Assembly: GCA_016464825.1 (NCBI GenBank)
Contig: JAEKNQ010000013.1
Span: 78,313-142,312 of the forward strand
Length of the DNA: 64,000 bases
Direction of reading: 5' to 3'
Source: Candidatus Dormiibacter inghamiae
GTDB taxonomy: Bacteria > Chloroflexota > Dormibacteria > Dormibacterales > Dormibacteraceae
Part shown: positions 1 to 7,879 of the stretch, one piece after another
Layout: each line of letters begins with the position of its first letter
How positions within the stretch are numbered: position 1 is the stretch's first letter
Position numbers and translations under genes: made by a program
The notes under the pieces: generated by a model
Told to the model about the DNA's origin: nothing
The model's input: only the letters and a program-made list of their open reading frames with translations
Databases searched by the model: none

Positions 1-58
1 ACTTCACCGACTGTGCGAAATAGCGCCGCAGCGCCGGGCCGTCAGGTTGCCGGCGATG

Positions 59-214
59 GGTCGATAGGCCGGGTTCATCCCGGCCGGAACCCGATGCCCG
101 TCAGTGCACAGTCATGCGGCCGCCCTGATCCCGGACCATCCGTCCTTGAGCAAACCGATCGTCAAACGCAGACCCGGAGGGGTTCCGGAAGGGGAGGCCT
201 GCCTCCCCTTGCTC
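59..214. repeat. Interspersed repeat, copy A
   Basis: The first 216 nt hold no supported gene. Positions 59-94 match 3926-3961 with one mismatch in 36, and 172-214 closely match 4033-4079; the roughly 75 nt between the blocks is not conserved. The left block contains a perfect 7-bp stem (GGCCGGG / CCCGGCC, loop TTCAT). The right block contains AGGGGAGGC / GCCTCCCCT. In both copies the right hairpin sits a few bases after the stop codon of a minus-strand gene, so the unit may act as a 3'-end or processing element. Its function is not known to me. Confidence 0.75.
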
Positions 215-216
215 GT

Positions 217-561
217 TTAAGCGGGGATGGGTTCCCGCGAGTCGAGCGGCAGCGACCGGCTCGGTCGCTGCTGGAACAGCAGCTCCTGAGCTCGGTAGAG
301 GACCTCCATCATGGCGTCGACACGATAGCGCGCCTCCAACGGTTCCGCGGTCGGGGGAAGGGCGCTCAGAACCGCCTCCGCGTGGCGCCGGAGCACAGCA
401 GGCACACGGTCCGTCCCTCTGACGTTGAGTTCCTCGAGTTCGGCGATCATCTCATCTGTCGCTCGGATCAGCTGGCCCTGCCGCGACTGCGCGATTCGGC
501 GCCGCCGCGTTTCCAGCTCCAGACGACCAATGTCGGTGTTGGCATCCTCTATCCTGGCCAT
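217..561 (-). CDS. Hypothetical protein downstream of the anti-sigma gene
   Basis: This 114-residue protein is not recognised. It is highly charged and predicted mostly helical, with an Arg-rich stretch near residues 18-26 and an acidic, Leu-rich middle that could form a coiled coil. There is no signal peptide or membrane segment. It lies 80 nt downstream of the anti-sigma gene on the same strand, so it may be the third gene of that operon. The start is uncertain: ATG at 561 is chosen, but a GTG at 600 would add 13 residues. The stop is followed at once by the hairpin of repeat copy A. Confidence 0.55.
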   Translation of the reverse strand: MARIEDANTDIGRLELETRRRRIAQSRQGQLIRATDEMIAELEELNVRGTDRVPAVLRRHAEAVLSALPPTAEPLEARYRVDAMMEVLYRAQELLFQQRPSRSLPLDSREPIPA

Positions 562-641
562 GGCTTTCACAGATACGTAACCGGAGATGGTGCGGATCAC
601 TTCCAGCCAGGGCGGGCAGGAACCGAAAAGTGGAGAGGGCT

Positions 642-860
642 TCAGCCCAGGATCTGGCTCAGTCGCTCCCGCAGTTGCGCAGGAGCCGTGCTCTGATCGC
701 AGCACCTCTTGACCAACCGTTTCATCCCGACCTGGAGGTCAAACAGATCCTCACAGGGCGCGCAGTCGCTCAAGTGCTGCCGCACCTCCGCCATCTCCCC
801 TTCATTCAACTCGCGGTCCACGAAGCCTTCGAGCTTCTCCAAACATTTCCCACAGTTCAC
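642..860 (-). CDS. Zinc-binding anti-sigma factor, RsrA/ZAS-like
   Basis: A small 72-residue protein that probably binds and inhibits the sigma factor encoded just upstream. It has the zinc anti-sigma signature H-x3-C-x2-C at His29, Cys33 and Cys36, plus an N-terminal Cys3/Cys6 pair and Cys53-Cys54. In the RsrA family such cysteines hold zinc and form disulfides under thiol stress, releasing the sigma factor. Start is GTG at 860, two bases after the sigma stop, so the two are translationally coupled. The extra CxxC at the N terminus differs from the wider Cys spacing I recall for streptomycete RsrA, so the exact redox pair is open. Confidence 0.85.
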   Translation of the reverse strand: MNCGKCLEKLEGFVDRELNEGEMAEVRQHLSDCAPCEDLFDLQVGMKRLVKRCCDQSTAPAQLRERLSQILG

Positions 861-862
861 TC

Positions 863-1495
863 TCAGGATTCTCCCTTGCCCTCGCTGACTATGCCTGCCT
901 CTCTGGCGTAGCGCAGCAGTGACCTCTGCAACTGGCGGCGGGCGCGGTGAAGACGCGACATCACGGTTCCTATCGGGACGCCCATAACCTCCGCCGCCTC
1001 CTTGTAGGCGAAGCCCTCGACGTCGACCAGCAGCACCACCTCGCGGTGCAGCTCGGGAAGCTGCTCGACAGCGTCGATGACCTCCTGCGCGGCAATGCCA
1101 TCCAGCACGTCCGCCTCCGGTTGGGCGCCGACGTCGGGCAGGGTGTCGTAGAGGGACATCTCGCTGTCACCGTCCAGGCTGAGCGCCTCTGGCCGGCCGC
1201 GTCGGAACCGGTCCCAGAACAGGTTGCGCATGATGGCGAAGAGCCACGCCTTCATGTTCGTCCCGCGCCTATAGCTGTGCTGGTAGCGCAGGGCCCTCAC
1301 ATACGTGTCCTGGACCAAGTCCTCGGCCTTGGCCGGATCCCGGGTCAGGCGCAGAGCTGTGCGGTAAAGCGTATCCAGGTACCCGATTGCCTCCTGTGTG
1401 AAGCTGGCGTCAGCCGCGCCGGCGGACTGCGGCTCGGGCTCGCGGGAGACCGGTTCGGGCAGTCCGAGCCCAGCTTCCTTCGCTTCCTCTCTCAC
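863..1495 (-). CDS. ECF sigma factor, SigR/SigH/RpoE-like
   Basis: About 210 residues. Region 2 runs from a YLDTLYRTALRLTRD segment through DLVQDTYVRA and MKAWLFAIMRN. Region 4 holds LPELHREVVLLVDVEGF and a helix-turn-helix ending GTVMSRLHRAR. In actinobacteria this group answers disulfide stress and transcribes thioredoxin, proteolysis and its own genes. The GTG at 1495 is chosen because it lies about 31 nt downstream of a GGAAT-N18-GTT promoter; a longer frame from 1597 would run upstream of that promoter into alr. The anti-sigma gene follows after 2 nt. Confidence 0.88.
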   Translation of the reverse strand: MREEAKEAGLGLPEPVSREPEPQSAGAADASFTQEAIGYLDTLYRTALRLTRDPAKAEDLVQDTYVRALRYQHSYRRGTNMKAWLFAIMRNLFWDRFRRGRPEALSLDGDSEMSLYDTLPDVGAQPEADVLDGIAAQEVIDAVEQLPELHREVVLLVDVEGFAYKEAAEVMGVPIGTVMSRLHRARRQLQRSLLRYAREAGIVSEGKGES

Positions 1496-1525
1496 GGCAA
1501 GCAGTGTAGACACGCTGCTCTGCCG

Positions 1526-1551
1526 AACGTTGCGCGGCAGCAGTCTATTCC
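1526..1551 (-). promoter_or_regulatory. SigR-type autoregulatory promoter candidate
   Basis: On the minus strand GGAAT (1547-1551) is followed by exactly 18 nt and then GTT (1526-1528). This matches the known SigR/SigH consensus GGAAT-N18-GTT. It lies directly upstream of the SigR-like gene, and the -35 element overlaps the first base of the alr stop codon (1545-1547). Autoregulation is inferred; no transcript data are available here. Confidence 0.7.
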
Positions 1552-2624
1552 TGGTAGCGCCTGATGACGCGCCTGCCGATCGAGGCCAGCACTTCATACG
1601 AGTTGGTGCCGGCGTGTCCGGCGACTTCCTCGGCGCTGATCCCGTCGCCGATGAGAGTCGCCCAATCCCCTGCCCGCACCTCTTCGCCCCCCGTAACGTC
1701 GGCGGTCATCTGGTCCATGCTGATGCGGCCGATGACCGGGCGTCGCTGGCCGCGAATTACCACGTCCCCGCGGCCAGATCGAGCTCGCATGACGCCGTCC
1801 GCGTAACCGGCGGCGATTACTGCAACCCGGCTGGACCGCTCAGCCCGCCACGTGCGGTCGTAGCCGACTGAGCTGCCAGCCGTAATCTCCCTCACCTGCG
1901 TCACCCGCGCCTGAAAGGTCAGCGCGGGCCGCAGAGACGGCCATTCACAGCCGTAGAGGGCGATTCCTATCCGGACGGCGTCCAGCTGCAGTTCGGGATG
2001 CCTGAGGGCAGCGCAACTGTTAGCGGCATGGCGCAGACCGGGCTCGACTTGAAGCTGCTCAAGGACTGAGACGAAGCGGCTGTACTGCTCGCGGGTGAAG
2101 GCCGCATCGCTGTCCGAGGCGGCGAAGTGGGTGTAGACGCCACCGAGTGCGAGCCGGTCAGAGCCTGCGATCCGCCTGGCCAGCTGCGGCGCCTCCGCCA
2201 GGCTGCAGCCGAGCCGACTCATACCGGTGTCTACCTTCAGCTGCACGCTGAGACGCGAGCCGGCGGGAACCGCTTGCTCCAACGCGCCCGCCAGCTCCCA
2301 GCTGTGACAGGCCACTGAACAGCGCACCGAGGCGGCTGCGGGAGCGTCGTCAGGGGTGAGCCCGCCCAATACCAACAGGCGCTCGGGCGGAGCCAGGCCG
2401 CGGAGTTCCAGGGCTTCCGGCAGAGTTGAAACGGCAAGGCCCCAGGCGCCCGCCTCCAGGGCTGCCCGCGCCACGGGCGTGGCCCCGTGGCCATAGCCGT
2501 CTGCCTTTACCACGGCGATGCAGTGCGTGGTCGGCTTGAGACCGCTACGCACTGTGTTTAGATTAGCGGCAATTGCGCCCAGATCGACCGAGGCCACCCG
2601 CTGCGCTGGCGGCAGCTCCGCCAT
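1545..2624 (-). CDS. alr: Alanine racemase
   Basis: Pyridoxal-phosphate enzyme that interconverts L- and D-alanine for peptidoglycan synthesis in the cytosol. At 359 residues it is near the usual length. The PLP lysine is Lys39 in VVKADGYGHG, the second catalytic base is the Tyr in SVGYDRT, and the C-terminal RISMDQM motif is present. Its ATG overlaps the stop of the upstream acpS-nnrD gene (TGATG). Its end carries the -35 element for the sigma operon. Confidence 0.95.
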   Translation of the reverse strand: MAELPPAQRVASVDLGAIAANLNTVRSGLKPTTHCIAVVKADGYGHGATPVARAALEAGAWGLAVSTLPEALELRGLAPPERLLVLGGLTPDDAPAAASVRCSVACHSWELAGALEQAVPAGSRLSVQLKVDTGMSRLGCSLAEAPQLARRIAGSDRLALGGVYTHFAASDSDAAFTREQYSRFVSVLEQLQVEPGLRHAANSCAALRHPELQLDAVRIGIALYGCEWPSLRPALTFQARVTQVREITAGSSVGYDRTWRAERSSRVAVIAAGYADGVMRARSGRGDVVIRGQRRPVIGRISMDQMTADVTGGEEVRAGDWATLIGDGISAEEVAGHAGTNSYEVLASIGRRVIRRYQE

Positions 2625-3871
2625 CAGTAGCCGCCTTCCCGCAGCACCTTCATGACCAGCGGGATCTCGCCCAGCAGATCGGAGGCGAGAAGGCCCGATT
2701 CGCCCAGCCTGCGGCTCAACCGGCGGCCCGCCTCGGCGTGGACGTAGACTGCGGTGACTGCCGCCTCTAACGGCTGGCAGCCCTGGGCCAGCAGGGCTGC
2801 CACCAGCCCTGTGAGGACGTCGCCAGTCCCACCTGTTGCCAGCGCCGGGACCTCGTGGGGATCCTCGGAGATCGGCCCGTCCGCGCGACAGACCAGGGTT
2901 CGGGCTCCCTTCAGCACAACGGTCGCGCCACTCTGCCGCGCAGCCTGGCGGACGGCTGCCGGGCGATCCGCCTGGATCTGCTCGGTGCTGCGGTTCAGCA
3001 GCCGGCCGAGCTCCCCCGGGTGGGGCGTCAGCACGCGAGTCGGCCCCAGCTTGGCAAAGAGACGGCGGTTTTCAGCCAGCGCATTGAGCGCGTCAGCGTC
3101 TATGACGAGGGGCACCTCCGCCTTGGCGATCACCTCGTAGACCATGCGCCACGTGGAGCGATCACGGCCCAAGCCGGGACCTATGTAGCCGGCCGCCGCC
3201 GCGCGCAATTGGCGCAGCACGCCATCCGCTGCTGCGTGGCTGATGGCTCCTGGCGCCGCCTCCGGGAGCCTATTGGCCATGACCTCCGTGCACTTGACGG
3301 CCAGAATCGGATAGAGGCTCTCAGCCACCAGCAATCTCACCATCCCCGCCCCAGAGCGGGCGGCCGAAGTGGCCGAGAGGAATGCTGCCCCGGTCAGCCC
3401 CAGACTGCCAGCGACGCCCACTACCGTTCCGAACGAGCCCTTGTGCGCCTGAGGAGGCCGCTGTGGCAGCACCACCGCGTCGGGCGCCGGGAGTGGTTCC
3501 TCCTGAACGCTTGCCAGAGCAAGGCTGGCGCTGGCGACTGCGATCCCCGCCTGGTGCGTGATGCTGAGGGCGATCTTCGGCTGCTGACTGGCGTGCGCAG
3601 AACCTGTCTCAAGCAGGCGGACCCGAGGAGCGCCGTCGGGCCCGGGCAGGATCTCGATGTGGCGGCGCGGGTAGCGGATTGGCGTGCCCGTGAAGCACTT
3701 GATCACCGCCTCCTTGGCCGCCCAGCGTCCAGCCAGCTTCTCACTCCGGCCGCGGCAGTAGGCGAGCTCGGCGGCCGTGAAGGTCTTCTTCAGGAAGCCC
3801 GCACCTGAGCGCCTGACCGCCAGTGCCATTCGCTCCACCCCGCACACGTCCACCCCAACAGTCCTGATCAC
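2624..3871 (-). CDS. Fusion of holo-ACP synthase and NAD(P)HX dehydratase
   Basis: A 415-residue two-domain protein. Residues 1-125 match AcpS, which transfers 4'-phosphopantetheine to acyl carrier protein: Asp8 in GVDVCGVER and Glu54 in RWAAKEAVIK are the metal ligands. Residues 140-415 match the NnrD (ADP-dependent NAD(P)HX dehydratase) domain, with GPGLGRD, VIDADALNAL, LTPHPGE and ATGGTGDVLTG. NnrD is usually fused to the epimerase NnrE; that domain is absent here and AcpS takes its place. It lies between glmS and alr, and its stop overlaps the alr start. Confidence 0.9.
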   Translation of the reverse strand: MIRTVGVDVCGVERMALAVRRSGAGFLKKTFTAAELAYCRGRSEKLAGRWAAKEAVIKCFTGTPIRYPRRHIEILPGPDGAPRVRLLETGSAHASQQPKIALSITHQAGIAVASASLALASVQEEPLPAPDAVVLPQRPPQAHKGSFGTVVGVAGSLGLTGAAFLSATSAARSGAGMVRLLVAESLYPILAVKCTEVMANRLPEAAPGAISHAAADGVLRQLRAAAAGYIGPGLGRDRSTWRMVYEVIAKAEVPLVIDADALNALAENRRLFAKLGPTRVLTPHPGELGRLLNRSTEQIQADRPAAVRQAARQSGATVVLKGARTLVCRADGPISEDPHEVPALATGGTGDVLTGLVAALLAQGCQPLEAAVTAVYVHAEAGRRLSRRLGESGLLASDLLGEIPLVMKVLREGGY

Positions 3872-3925
3872 CCCACCGAGCCCCGCAATGGCGACCTCAG
3901 CCCGTCATCTTCTGGGCTGGCGTTA

Positions 3926-4079
3926 GGTCGATAGGCCGGGTTCATCCCGGCCGGTACCCGACCTCGGTCACGGCACCGATGCCGGCTTCAGGAGGAGCAA
4001 CTGGCGCAGACACTTATCTGAGGCTAAGCACAAACCCGGTGGGGATTCGGAAGGGGAGGCCCGCCTCCCCCTTGCTCCG
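3926..4079. repeat. Interspersed repeat, copy B
   Basis: Second copy of the element at 59-214, filling most of the gap between glmS and acpS-nnrD. It has the same 7-bp GGCCGGG stem, extended by GGTCG / CGACC, and the same right-hand block with a GGGGAGGC / GCCTCCCC stem starting a few bases after the glmS stop. In minus-strand transcripts this could form a hairpin just after glmS. It lacks a U-run, so it is not a standard terminator. Confidence 0.75.
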
Positions 4080-5912
4080 TCACTCCACGGTTACGGATTT
4101 CGCCAGGTTGCGGGGGTGGTCCACATCTTTGCCCAACTCCAGCGCCACGTAGTAGGCGAAGACCTGGAGCGCGACACTGGCCAGAACCGCGGAGGTGAGC
4201 TCGTCCGCGCGAGGGATCACCAGGACGTCGGTGGCCAGCCCCTGCAATTCGGCCTCCCCTTCACTGACGACAGCCAGGACTGGCGCGTCGCGGGTCACGA
4301 ACTCATGCACGTTGCTGATCATCTTCTCGCGGGTAGAGCTCTCAGTACAGATCGCGACGACTGGGAACAGGGGGTCCAACAAAGCGATCGGACCGTGCTT
4401 CGCCTCTCCGCCGGAAGAGCCTTCGGCGTGGATGTAGCTGATCTCCTTCAACTTGAGAGCACCTTCCAACGCGACGACGTGACCGAGACCCCGCCCCACG
4501 TACATGAAGTTGCGGTAATGGGCGTAGCGGTGAGCCAGTCGGGCGATGTCCGGCTCCGACTGGAGGAGACGCCGGATCTGCTCAGGCAGCGCTCGCAGGC
4601 TGCTGGCCAGCTCCTGCCGGCGCTCGATCGGCAGTCGGCCGCGGCCGCCTGCCAGCCGGAGAGCGAGGAGGGCCTGGCTGACCACGTGAGCAATGAAGGT
4701 CTTGGTGGAGGCAACGCTGATCTCGGGCCCGGAATTGAGGTAGATGGCGCCGTCGGCGTCACGCGCGGCGCTGCTGCCCACCACGTTGGTGACAGCAACA
4801 CTGAGCGCTCCACGCGCCCGAGCCAGGTTCAACCCGACGAGGGTGTCAGCAGTCTCACCCGACTGGGTGATCACCACAGCGAGATCGTCCTCTGTTACGG
4901 TCGGCCGGCGGTAGCGAAACTCGGAGGCGTCGATTGCTCGCGCCGGCAGGCCTGCCCAGTCCTCGATCAGCTGCTCCCCGGCCAGCGCCGCGTGCAGCGA
5001 GGTACCCATGCCCAGCAGCAGCACCTGGCGGCAGGTGCGGAAACGCTCGGAGGGCACGTCGAATTCAGCGAAGTGCACGTTGCCAGCCTCGTCCAGCCGG
5101 CCGCGCAGCGTATTCGCAACCGCGTCCGGCGTCTCGTGGATCTCCTTCAGCATGAAATGGGCGAAGCCGCCCTTCTCGGCCTGGCTCACGTCCCAGTCGA
5201 CGTGCACTATCTTGGCCTCCACGGGGCGACCATCCAGAGTCGAAACCTGGGCGCCAAGCGCTGTTACCGCCGCCAGCTCACCTTCGCCCAGAATCAGCGC
5301 TCGCTTGGTGTAGGGAATGATCGCGGTTATGTCAGAGGCTATGAAGTTCTCCCCTTCGCCTAGACCCACTACAAGAGGTGCGTTGAGACGGGCACCGACC
5401 AGCAGGTCAGGGTCATCAAGGCAGAACATGGCCAGGGCGTAGGCACCGCGCAGCCGCTGTAGAGCCTGGCGGACGGCCGCCAGAAAATCACCCCTGTAGT
5501 ACTGCTCGATCAAATGCGGCACAACCTCGGTGTCGGTGTCCGAGAGGAACTCGTGCCCGGCCGCCGACAGCTCTGCCTTGAGCTCTGCAAAGTTCTCGAT
5601 GATGCCGTTGTGCACGACAGTGATCCGGCCTGTGCAGTCGGCATGGGGGTGAGCGTTCACAGTGGTGGGCTTGCCGTGCGTGGCCCAGCGGGTGTGGCCG
5701 ATGCCCAGATGGCCGCTGGGTGCCTGTCCCCACAGCTTCTCGATCAGAAGATCAACCTTGGCCTCGCTCTTGGTCAGACTCGTCGTCTGCTGGCCCGTCT
5801 CCAGCACCGCCAAGCCGGCGGAGTCATAGCCCCTGTACTCAAGCCGCTTCAGCGCCTCGAGCAGGATGGGCGTCGCTTCCCGCGGCCCGAGGTAACCGAT
5901 GATGCCGCACAT
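4080..5912 (-). CDS. glmS: Glutamine-fructose-6-phosphate aminotransferase (isomerizing)
   Basis: Makes glucosamine-6-phosphate from fructose-6-phosphate and glutamine, the first step to UDP-GlcNAc. At 610 residues it is full length. The N-terminal nucleophile is Cys2 (MCGIIGYLG). The glutaminase domain has RWATHG and HNGIIEN. The two SIS domains carry MGTS, SQSGET-like ITQSGETADT and VASTKTF. The C terminus ends in NLAKSVTVE with the conserved lysine. Around residues 480-500 the sequence reads HAEGSSGGEAKHGP instead of the more common AYAAGE pattern, a modest divergence. It follows cdaA-cdaR on the same strand with a 78-nt gap. Confidence 0.97.
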   Translation of the reverse strand: MCGIIGYLGPREATPILLEALKRLEYRGYDSAGLAVLETGQQTTSLTKSEAKVDLLIEKLWGQAPSGHLGIGHTRWATHGKPTTVNAHPHADCTGRITVVHNGIIENFAELKAELSAAGHEFLSDTDTEVVPHLIEQYYRGDFLAAVRQALQRLRGAYALAMFCLDDPDLLVGARLNAPLVVGLGEGENFIASDITAIIPYTKRALILGEGELAAVTALGAQVSTLDGRPVEAKIVHVDWDVSQAEKGGFAHFMLKEIHETPDAVANTLRGRLDEAGNVHFAEFDVPSERFRTCRQVLLLGMGTSLHAALAGEQLIEDWAGLPARAIDASEFRYRRPTVTEDDLAVVITQSGETADTLVGLNLARARGALSVAVTNVVGSSAARDADGAIYLNSGPEISVASTKTFIAHVVSQALLALRLAGGRGRLPIERRQELASSLRALPEQIRRLLQSEPDIARLAHRYAHYRNFMYVGRGLGHVVALEGALKLKEISYIHAEGSSGGEAKHGPIALLDPLFPVVAICTESSTREKMISNVHEFVTRDAPVLAVVSEGEAELQGLATDVLVIPRADELTSAVLASVALQVFAYYVALELGKDVDHPRNLAKSVTVE

Positions 5913-5990
5913 TAAATGTTCACCTGAGACACTCTCATTCTGGTCTGGCTGCTCAACTCCCTCACCTGAACGTCCGGCTGCTTGAGATGG

Positions 5991-7019
5991 TTACCCACTG
6001 GCGGTCGGAGAAGGAGAGGGGCTGGGTCCGGGTGGCGGGCTGGGCGCCGCGCAGTTGAAGGCCCGGTTCATGCTGAGGGTGATCTTCGCGCTCTTGGGTG
6101 TGATGCTGACCTGGTCCGGCGCGCGCAGCGCGACAGTGTACGTCCGGTTGGCGTTGAGGCCTGTGATATCGATCGGGTCGGTCGAGACATCGTTGAGCTT
6201 CGCCACGGCGTCGGCCGGCCCCTGCACGGTTACGAACTGGCCTGGCAAATAGTCGACGCGGGCGATCGCAAAGCCGCACGCCTGGGTGCCCGTGATGGTG
6301 GGGGTGATGGGCACTGTCTTGGTTTGAGTGCCGCCCTGGGTGTCGATCCGCACGGTTACGCGCGGGGGCGTCCAGCTCGGAGCTGGGAAGCGGTTGAGCT
6401 GGCTCAAGTCAACTGGGCGACCGCGCTGCTGGAAAAGAACGCGCTGGCTGGGCGTCTCGATGGTCGCGGCTGTGGAGATCGGCGCGTCGTAGAGGACATA
6501 GGCGCTGAGGTCGTTCAGATCGCTCGCTGCCGAGGTTACCGAAACCTTGCAGGGGCCCTGGTCGTTACCGCAGACCGCGGCGCTGGTCTTGACCTGTATG
6601 CCCGGACTGACTTTGGGCGTTTGCACCTCGATGTCCAGGTCAGCTGTCTGCATGGCTTCTATGCTCACTGTGATGGGTACCGAGGCAGAGCGGAGAGTGA
6701 CGCCGGAGGGCACATCAGCCGGTCTAGCGTAGAAGGTCTGATTCGGCCCCGGGTGTGCCTTCTGCAAATCCAGGCTGACGCCCGCGGCAGTCGCGCGGTA
6801 GCGCTCGACCGCGTCCCGCAAGCCGACCACCGGCACAGTGACAGTCGTTTGATACTGCGTCAGCACGAGCTTGTTGCCGCTGGGCAGGTTGTACTGCACT
6901 TTGGCGCTCACGCTCTGCACCTCGAGCGGGTTCTCGGAGAAGGCGAGCGCACCCAACAACGCGAGCGTGAGCGCCAGCGCCAGCGCCTTGAGCCGCCAAT
7001 TGGCGACTATCCCGCTCAC
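5991..7019 (-). CDS. cdaR: YbbR-domain protein, CdaR-like regulator of CdaA
   Basis: A 342-residue protein with one N-terminal membrane anchor (about residues 9-27, ALALALTLALLGALAF) and a long extracytoplasmic part with repeated beta-rich YbbR units, recognisable by recurrent VxVPVVGLRD and VTVQGP-like segments. It ends in a Pro/Ser-rich tail. In Firmicutes CdaR anchors and tunes the diadenylate cyclase CdaA. Its ATG overlaps the cdaA stop, consistent with a complex made in fixed proportion. Confidence 0.85.
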   Translation of the reverse strand: MSGIVANWRLKALALALTLALLGALAFSENPLEVQSVSAKVQYNLPSGNKLVLTQYQTTVTVPVVGLRDAVERYRATAAGVSLDLQKAHPGPNQTFYARPADVPSGVTLRSASVPITVSIEAMQTADLDIEVQTPKVSPGIQVKTSAAVCGNDQGPCKVSVTSAASDLNDLSAYVLYDAPISTAATIETPSQRVLFQQRGRPVDLSQLNRFPAPSWTPPRVTVRIDTQGGTQTKTVPITPTITGTQACGFAIARVDYLPGQFVTVQGPADAVAKLNDVSTDPIDITGLNANRTYTVALRAPDQVSITPKSAKITLSMNRAFNCAAPSPPPGPSPSPSPTASG

Positions 7020-7879
7020 CTGTAGAACCTCGTCTGAAGGAAGCGCCAGTTGGGCAGGTTCGGGCGACCGGAACCCTCCGGCTGGCTGCGCTGAAGGCTC
7101 CCCGTGAGCCTGGCGCGGAGCCCGTCGGCGTCCAGGTTGCGGGTGATGTTTCCATTCTCGACCACGGAGATTCCACCCGTTTCTTCCGAGACGACCAGCA
7201 GGAGCGCGTCGGAGGCCAGAGACAGCCCTATCGCAGCTCGGTGCCGGGTGCCCAAACGCTCGTGGATGACCGACTCATCGGCGAGCGGCAGAAGGCAGCC
7301 GGCGGCCAGAATGGTGTTGCCGCGGACGATCACCGCGCCGTCGTGGAGGGGCGAGTTGGGGAAGAAGATCGTCTGGAGAACCTCCGCTGACAGCTCGGCA
7401 TTGAGGCGCACGCCTGTGCTGGCGTAATCGGCCAGACCGGTGTCTCGCTCGAAAGCAATGAGAGCGCCAGTGCGCCGAGCGGAAAAGCGTTCGGCCGAGC
7501 GGATCGACTCCGCTATGGAGCGATTGAACTGCTGGCTGGAGTAGGTGCTGAGACGAGGCAGGTTGCCGATTCGGCGGCCGACGACGTCGAGCATGCGGCG
7601 CAGTTCGGGCTGGAACAGCACAACTATCGTGATGACCAGGACGGAAGCGGCGTTTTGGAACAGCCAGCCGAGCAGGATGAGATGGAACTGGGTAGCGACC
7701 AGCCCGAGAATGGCCAGTACCACCAGGCCGACGATGAGCTGGGTCGCCTGCGTGCCGCGCACCAGACGCAGGGCCTGATAGAGGATGAAGGCAACCACTA
7801 TCACGTCCACCAATTCCAGCGGTCCTACCCGAGCCAGGATCGCGAGGAACTGCGCGAGCGCAGCGCTGAGCGCCTCCAT
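7016..7879 (-). CDS. cdaA: Diadenylate cyclase, membrane-bound
   Basis: Makes c-di-AMP from two ATP. The first 100 residues hold three hydrophobic segments; residues 110-270 form the DisA_N catalytic domain. The key motifs are visible: HDGAVIVRG (DGA motif) and LGTRHRAAIG (RHR motif). At 287 residues it matches CdaA/DacA. It is followed directly by cdaR and then glmS, echoing the cdaA-cdaR-glmM order of Firmicutes with a different amino-sugar gene. Its start touches the argF stop, so it may be read from the ribosomal transcript. Confidence 0.94.
   Translation of the reverse strand: MEALSAALAQFLAILARVGPLELVDVIVVAFILYQALRLVRGTQATQLIVGLVVLAILGLVATQFHLILLGWLFQNAASVLVITIVVLFQPELRRMLDVVGRRIGNLPRLSTYSSQQFNRSIAESIRSAERFSARRTGALIAFERDTGLADYASTGVRLNAELSAEVLQTIFFPNSPLHDGAVIVRGNTILAAGCLLPLADESVIHERLGTRHRAAIGLSLASDALLLVVSEETGGISVVENGNITRNLDADGLRARLTGSLQRSQPEGSGRPNLPNWRFLQTRFYR

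Noticed and set aside
3926..4079. Riboswitch or glmS ribozyme next to the c-di-AMP and glmS genes
   Set aside because: The element lies after glmS, not before it, and I find no motif of the known c-di-AMP or glmS RNAs; the same repeat occurs after an unrelated gene at 59-214.
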